The notes beneath the pieces were generated by a model. The model worked only from the letters and a program-made list of their open reading frames with translations. It was not told the origin of the DNA and searched no databases. A program made the translations under genes and the position numbers. A stretch of 64,000 nt of DNA from Heterodera schachtii (taxonomy: Eukaryota; Nematoda; Chromadorea; Rhabditida; Heteroderidae), in NCBI GenBank assembly GCA_023374025.1, contig SIJG01000065.1:419496-483495 (forward strand), written 5' to 3'. Positions 58,209 to 64,000 of the stretch are shown in pieces. How positions within the stretch are numbered: position 1 is the first letter of the stretch; the number at the start of each line of letters is the position of its first letter.

Positions 58209-61200
58209 TTAGAAATGAATGGATCGCGTGTAATCATACTCAATCGTTGGAATGACGGCCTAAAATATGAAAATATGAGAGCGTGAAGAATATGACAATC
58301 ACTAATAAATTACCTGTACAAATTTAAGGAAAATAAACAGGTAGTCGAGAACATTCAGTTCTTTGCCGCTCTCGGAGTATTGCTCGATGAGATGTTTCAT
58401 CACAGAGGCATGGTGGCACGGGTGGATGGTGGCCAGGCAAAGGTTGGCCACGTGGGGGTGCGACTCGAGCGTAATTGTGCGGTCCTTGTGGTCCTTCAAA
58501 TGAAAAGTCCGCATTTGAAATGAACATTGAAAAATACATTGTCATTTGACCTGTGAGAAGTCCTGCTTCATCTGTTCCACCGTCAAAGGTGTGCCTTTCT
58601 CATCATAGCCAATCAACCAAAAGCGTGGAACCTAAAGAATAGTTGAGATAATGGGACGGGGGAGTGGTCCAAGGGTCGGCCGATGATGACAGCGCCATGG
58701 GGAAGTTTTTAAATTTTTTAGATTTTTCCGAAAGATCAAAGTTTCCAATTTTATGGATTCTTGCATCATTTTTATAAAAAAACAGAAATTGAGTCCAGAA
58801 GTGATAAAGGTAGGCAGTAAAATTAACTAATTTGGCAATTGTGTAGAATTGTGGTCCCGACGAAAAATAAACTTTAAAATTTTGGTTTTATTTTTTCCTG
58901 GGGTGGAAAAACACGTTGATCACGAATCTGATCTTAGATTTGGCAAAATCATTGATTTTGTCTATGACTTTTCATCAAGTACCATTTTTTCCAAAATTTT
59001 TAATTTTTTAAAAACTTTCTTTCCAGTGAATTTGGGGTAGAAAAAAGGGTACTTTTTCACTTTACGCCACAAAAAAAAATTTTTTTTTTTAATTTTTTTT
59101 TTTTTTGGGTTTTTGGGGTCACTGATCACGAATATGACATTCATATCGAACAATTCCAAAACTGGGACCCGAATTCGAACAAAAAGTTGAAAATTCAATT
59201 TTCGAATTTCGCATTTTTAGTCTAAAAATGGTTTAATCATCTTTTATTGCATGATTGGATGCTTTTATTGCACGATTGGATAGTTTCAGTTTGTTTCCAT
59301 GTATTTAAGTCCTTTTTAGACGAAAATAGAGAACTTTGAAAATTTTAGATTTTCGACTTTTTGTTCGAATTCGGGTCCGGGTTTCGTAATTGTTCGAAAT
59401 GAATGTCATATTCATGATCAGTGACTCCGAAACACAAGAAAAACAAAAAATAACGAAAAAAAATTTTATCTGGCGTAAAGTGAAAAAGTACCGAAAAAAG
59501 AGCTGATCACGAATATGAATCCAGTTTTTACAAAAGCCACCATTTTGTCTATGATTTTTCATCAAGTATCATGAAAAAAAACAATTGCAGCCAAGCGGGC
59601 TCGAACTCCAGACCCCGTTTCATGTGACCCCTATGGACCAGTATTCAAAATCAATGATTTCGAAAATCTGAGCTCAGATTCGTGATCAGCATATTTTTCC
59701 ACCCCAGAAAAAAAAATAAATAAAATTAAAATTTTCGTCGGGACCACAATTCTACACAATTGCCACTAATTTTTAATAAAAAATTATTGAGAGTTTAGGA
59801 TATTTTTTTTAATATAAATTTCCTATTCTCCCGTGCACCGTTTACAGACCCGGACACATATTTCTCGTTTTTATCTATGTGTGGTGAACTGTCCAACTCC
59901 CGCCCGACCTTTATGAAGCCCCAACCATTTCATTTATGGTGCGATGAAGGCAATCCTTCATCCCGTACCACCTGATAGTATTTGTCGTAAGTGATGTGTA
60001 AGTCATAGGTACGAGTCCGTAAAATGCCAATTTCATCCGACTCATTCTCAGCAGCCTCTTTCGGCACTTTTGCTACAGTGTTTGCTATATACCTGAAGAA
60101 TAAAAAGCTGATTAAAAATTGCCCATAATTTTTTCAATGAATTAAACAAGCGTGGAAATTGAATGAAATTTGTTGCTCGTCTTATCTCCACACATTGGTC
60201 GGTGAATTGGGAATTACCCGCCCTTCCTAATTCGTTCCAAGTGATGAGCTGAATGTTCGTCTCTTTAGTTACCTGTTTGGGTCCTCGTCCTCCAATCCAC
60301 CTTTTCCGATGTATTCATCAAGGTCGAATGCTTCTCCCTCTTCCCCGCTTTCTTCGCTTTCACCCGTTGTTGCTTTTTCATTCTCTTCTGTGTTAATAGT
60401 GTCCAACTTAACAAAATGAGATTCGTTCATTCGTTTTTTTTGCTTGCGATTCGCAGTGCATTTTCCGTTATTTATTTTTTGCTAAGGATTAAGGGTTTTG
60501 TGACAGGCACCGTTGGTGAGAATTTTAAAATTTAGAGTGATTATAATCGGTTTTGCGTAAATAGCAAGTTTGGAAAAAAAATTTTGGGACATAAGAGAGT
60601 AATCCCATTCTAAAAATGCCATTACATCGTCCAATTCTTTTGGTGCCAAATTGGTTTGGGTGTCGAAATGGTGCGTGTCCACCCATTCGTCGCCCTCCAC
60701 TGCGCCCTCCTCTTTGATGATCTGATAAATTTATAAGATATACTGATATGTAGTGCGAGTTGAGGCTAAATCTCCCATCAATCTCTAACTGTCTTCCCTC
60801 TAGTTTTGTGCACTCTCGGTGTTTCTTTTCAACTTCCCCATTAGACTGTTTTTGTTCGGGGTGCGTACCCCCAGGAAATATATCGATGCGAAAAGCTGAT
60901 TTCGTCCCCTCAATAAAAATTTCCACCTTCTCCAATGAATCGTTGTAGTTCATTTCTGAACACCTATGATGGCATGGCACTTTTTTGCTGATCAGAAATT
61001 GCTTGTCAACTGGTAAATAATCACGCGCTCTTGGAAAAAAAAATTTAAAAGAATAAAACGAACAGTCGAAACCTGCTCGAATCACTGGCCTTTGACCAAA
61101 GCCAAGTCGGGCAAAGGTGGACAAAGTGATCGCCAGCTGAATTCACCATCCATTGATTACTTTTAGCTTTTTGGAGGTTTAACCTGCGATAAATTCCTCA

Positions 61201-61313
61201 GGAGTAAGCACTCCAGTCTCACGGAATTTGGACTCGCGCAAAACCGGCGTCAAATATTCACCCACACTAAGTGCGGCACTTTTAAACTGATTTACCAGGT
61301 CATTGACATTCAT
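58209..61313 (-). CDS. ATG3: Autophagy E2-like enzyme ATG3
   Basis: ATG3 transfers ATG8/LC3 to phosphatidylethanolamine. ATG 61313 begins [20 protein letters not shown], then [20 protein letters not shown], matching the membrane-sensing N-terminal helix. Exons near 61140-60950 give [11 protein letters not shown] and [32 protein letters not shown] follows near 60690, an acidic linker near 60400-60290, and [14 protein letters not shown] near 60020-59975. After a 1.3-kb intron come [20 protein letters not shown] near 58630-58570 and [16 protein letters not shown] near 58440-58395. The HPC motif carries the catalytic Cys. The C-terminus is [14 protein letters not shown], stop 58211-58209. The large intron contains two nested foldback elements, and a hAT-like element sits 14 bp upstream of the start codon. 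Confidence 0.95.
58834..59764. mobile_element. Foldback element in ATG3 intron, TSD ACTAATTT
   Basis: A 931-bp element including a later insertion. Ends are GGCAATTGTGTAGAATTGTG and exact complement, continuing through GTCCCGACGAAAA. It is flanked by ACTAATTT at 58826-58833 and 59765-59772. The interior is interrupted by the element at 59048-59492. Variant module motifs (GATCACGAATCTGAT) lie near both ends. Confidence 0.92.
59048..59492. mobile_element. Nested foldback element, TSD GAAAAAAG
   Basis: A 445-bp element inserted inside the 58834-59764 element. Ends are GGTACTTTTTCACTTTACGC and complement. The direct flank is GAAAAAAG at 59040-59047 and 59493-59500. The arms contain the shared module (GGTCACTGATCACGAATATG and ACCCGAATTCGAACAAAAAG). 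Confidence 0.93.
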
Positions 61314-61327
61314 TCCTGTATAATTAT

Positions 61328-61842
61328 TAGAGAGCGACTTTTGAGGCATATGCCTTTTTTTTCTGCGCACTAGTTCCGATATATTGAGCATAAATAATGC
61401 ATTTTCCACTTGGTTTGAGGCTTCTACGTTGACTTTTATTATGCCTTTTTTTGCCTTTTTCCGGATTTTCGTGCCTTAAATGCCTTTTTTGGCATTTTGT
61501 TGAAAAATTTTCAGAAAATACACCCCTAAAAATTAAAAAAATTTCTCAAAAATTGATCATCAAAATTTCATTTTTTTTTCTTGATAAAAAATTCTTAGTT
61601 TAAAAATTTTCTTATTCGAAAAACATTATAAAACATCTAATAATCATTTAAAAGACCAAAATTAGGTTATTTAATTAAGTTTTACGTGTTTTGCTCCCTA
61701 AAAATCCTTAATAAAAATTTTAAATGCCTTTTTTCATGCCTTTTTCGGGATTTTCGTGCCTTTTCATGCCTTTTTTTCAAAATTTTCGTGCCTTTTATAG
61801 TGCCTTTTTCGCGATTTTTGGTGCCTTTTTAGTCGGTCTCTA
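61328..61842. mobile_element. hAT-like MITE beside the ATG3 start codon, TSD ATAATTAT
   Basis: A 515-bp element with ends TAGAGAGCGACTTTTGAGGC and complement of TAGAGACCGACTAAAAAGGC. It is flanked exactly by ATAATTAT at 61320-61327 and 61843-61850. TGCCTTTTT motifs are repeated many times towards both ends. There is no coding capacity. Confidence 0.92.
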
Positions 61843-62049
61843 ATAATTATTCACCGAAGCGGAGGGTCTATTAAAAATAAATAAATAATTTACACAAATT
61901 AAAACAATAAATAATTTATTTAAATTTGTTTTAATTAACTAACAATCAGTATTTCGAGCAAATTTTGTTTTTGTGAAATTAAAATTGCTTTAAGAATTTT
62001 TTTTTTCTTAGGTCACATTTTTGCTAGAAGAGCTGATCGAGAATAACCA

Positions 62050-62917
62050 ATGTTGTTGTCAGCAAATTTCCGTCATCTTCATTTATTGAGAATTTACAAT
62101 CGAATTGTCCGATTGTCTCCTAACTGTGTCTGTCAGACGACGGAATTACTCTCCGAGCGGTTTCTTTCAACTTCCTTTCTTTTGCGTATGTTCATTACTC
62201 ATTTTGTTTAATCCTAATTGTTTTTACATTCATTCTTTCACTGTCCCAAAACTTTTTGTTCAGCGGATGCTTTTGCACCAAAAAAAGTCGGAAGTTCCGT
62301 TCCCATGGCTTCTACATGTTGGAACTGTCCCAAGTTAGTTAGTCGCTGTCGCTTTCACTACATTTTTCATCCTCTCAGCTGTTCCTTTCGAAATTTTGTC
62401 ACCCGTCGTTCATGTCGTCGATGTGATTATTCGCGGACGGAAGAAGAAATAAACAAAAACAAAACAATAATATGGCCATGTTCAGAGTGAATCCTAATAT
62501 CATTAGTAAATTCCTAATTGCCTATTATTGACAGGTGCAATTCCATTAATTACATCGACAGAAAAACGTGCCACAAATGCGGAATGTCAAAACCGGAAAA
62601 TGTCAATTCGAACCGAGGCGAAACCGCAGCGGATGGGTCTTGGTTTTGTATCAAGTGAAGCATTTCTCAGTGTTCAATTGGCCTAATCGTTGTTCAGGTG
62701 TGGGTTTGCCAATCAACCGATCCGGGATACTTGTTTTTGCTGTGACACAATGGTCACTGAGAAACAATTGCATGAAGTTCTCAAAAGAAGCGGCATTTGG
62801 GAATGCGGGTATGACAGAGAAAGCCATGGGGAAAAACTTCTAATTAAGCATTTGTGGAAACAAAAATTACCCGTCGAAGAAAAAATGCAATGGATGCAAC
62901 ACCGCGAGAAGCGTTAA
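62050..62917 (+). CDS. Small protein with two RanBP2-type zinc fingers
   Basis: Four exons (62050-62185, 62264-62333, 62535-62654, 62698-62917) join in frame to give 181 residues. The N-terminus MLLSANFRHLHLLRIYNRIV is basic and hydroxyl-containing with no acidic residues at first, as in mitochondrial presequences. Finger 1 is STCWNCPKCNSINYIDRK then TCHKCG, finger 2 is SWFCIKCGFANQPIRDTCF then CC. Both fit W-x-C-x2-C-x3-N-x6-C-x2-C, the RanBP2 pattern that binds single-stranded RNA or ubiquitin. In both, the splice site falls between the second Cys pair and the upstream half, which supports the model. The C-terminus is basic (LLIKHLWKQKLPVEE, MQHREKR). I do not recognise the family beyond the fingers. 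Confidence 0.72.
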
Positions 62918-62989
62918 ATAATTTTAAAATTTTGTCTTTATTTATTTGCTTCAATTTTATAAAAAAAAAATAATGTAATTCATCTTCGC

Positions 62990-64000
62990 TCAACCATTTT
63001 TCGTTAAATCGGGTAAAACATCGTCCGCCAGGTCAACAACATTTTTGTTTCCAAATTTTGGGGGTCCAATGAGTTTTTTTACGTCGTCGTACGAAAGCGT
63101 TTCTCGTTCAAGTAGGGCACGCGCCAACTTAAAATGAAGAAAGACATGGTTGTAAACTTTGTAATGACTCTATACCATTTCTAGCATATTTCTATTTTCG
63201 CGAAGGAGCTTTTCAGTAACAAAATAAGCATCCGATACAAGTCGGCTAACTTCCTGAAAAGAGAATGTTGAAAAATTACCTCAAGAATACAATATAAAAT
63301 TACAATGAATTATTATTTTGTTTTTTTTAAACAATTGTCCAAAATAAGTTTATTTCCCTTTTTCAATCCGTAAAATTCAGACAGAAAAAGAATTACATTA
63401 TTTCAGAAAAAGAAAATGTTTTTAAGACTAAAAACAAGTTGTTTTTTACTCCCAATTTTTTGGGTATTAAACGCCCCGCACGAACCTGGTCGATGATGTT
63501 TCCTAGCTTTTTGCTGTAAGGCTTCGGCTGAAATTGAACACTTTGCGGGTCAACGCCGGGTTCGGGAGTGAAACTGATAGGTCCCAAAACATCGCTCATT
63601 CCATACATTTTGACCATCGCTTGTGCTTGCTTAGTTACCTATAAATTCAATTTTATGTTTATTTATTAGTGCATTAGCATAATTTTAATTACTTTTTCCA
63701 AGTCGTTTTGAGCACCTGTTGTAATTCGCCCAAATGTCACATTTTCTGCCGCTCGTCCGCCCAACATCATGCAAATTCTGTCGATTAATTCCTCACGAGT
63801 GAACAGTTTTCGGTCTTTCGGTGAGTATTGGGCAAATCCAAGGGCGGCACTTGTCCTTGGAATGATTGTCACCTTAATAATAGATAAATTTGGTTATAAA
63901 GTTGTTGGGTCATTGTACTTTTAGCAGAGCTTCTGTGTGTTCCAGCAACCATCCGACCAATGCATGGCCAGACTCGTGATAAGCGACTATTTCACGCTCC
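62990..64000 (-). CDS. SPG7: Paraplegin-like mitochondrial m-AAA protease, 3' part
   Basis: Partial: the gene runs off the right edge of the window. The M41 peptidase domain is present. [17 protein letters not shown] near 63985-63945 has the HExGH zinc motif. After an intron, [20 protein letters not shown] and [20 protein letters not shown] follow near 63875-63730, then [13 protein letters not shown]. Further exons give [16 protein letters not shown] near 63615, [13 protein letters not shown] sequence near 63510, [20 protein letters not shown] near 63255-63200, and [20 protein letters not shown] near 63090-63040. The stop is at 62992-62990. The [21 protein letters not shown] and LIGPP segments favour paraplegin (SPG7) over AFG3L2. 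It processes and degrades inner-membrane proteins. The tail is shorter than in the human protein. Confidence 0.92.

Noticed and set aside
59578..59645. tRNA-like sequence (GGGCTCGAACTCCAGACC on the plus strand)
   Set aside because: It resembles the T-arm of a minus-strand tRNA, but the stem does not pair properly and no matching acceptor, D or anticodon arms could be laid out. At best it is a tRNA fragment caught in the foldback element.

Overview
This window is nuclear DNA from a small-genome invertebrate, most likely a nematode. The evidence is about 20 intron-rich protein genes in 64 kb, mostly short introns (commonly 40-60 nt, one apparently 27 nt), closely spaced same-strand genes that look like an operon, and many short foldback transposons. 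A tylenchid (plant-parasitic) nematode is plausible from the overall look, but nothing here proves the genus. There are no prokaryotic features, rRNAs, tRNAs or CRISPR arrays that I can support. Gene models were read by eye from conserved blocks, so ends anchored on a conserved terminus are good while internal exon edges are approximate.

Left third (1-23.8 kb): WASHC4/SWIP (+), a MacroD-type macrodomain hydrolase (-), an RPRD1/CID protein (+), translation factor eIF5B (-), WDR18/Ipi3 (+), the ER metallopeptidase ERMP1 (-) and LUC7-like U1 snRNP protein (-). Genes alternate between divergent pairs (MACROD/RPRD1, eIF5B/WDR18) and convergent pairs.

Middle (25-42 kb): RAD17 (+), a PAP2-family lipid phosphatase related to PLPPRs but with intact catalytic motifs (+), then three minus-strand RNA-processing genes in tight tandem (RRM protein, USP39, SMNDC1/SPF30) that look like an operon, then a ZFC3H1-like zinc-finger coiled-coil protein with a 34-residue repeat (+), and the ESCRT-III subunit CHMP2A (+).

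Right third (44.6-64 kb): carnitine palmitoyltransferase 1 (-), a gamma-tubulin-complex-like protein (-), mitofusin (-), ATG3 (-), a small protein with two RanBP2-type zinc fingers (+), and the 3' part of the paraplegin-like m-AAA protease SPG7 (-, cut by the window edge). Several act on mitochondria or autophagy.

The most unusual content is non-genic. A set of foldback elements whose ends begin GGTA or GGCA is flanked by 8-bp target duplications, exact in five of six clear cases. Several share a conserved subterminal module although their outer ends differ. Some are nested, one lies inside an ATG3 intron, and one (43468-44369) carries a mirror-image minisatellite in its core. Separate hAT-like elements lie at 50175-50776, 49581-50160 and directly upstream of the ATG3 start codon (61328-61842). 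A GC-rich, strongly hairpin-forming core sits inside another foldback at about 42.5-43.4 kb.
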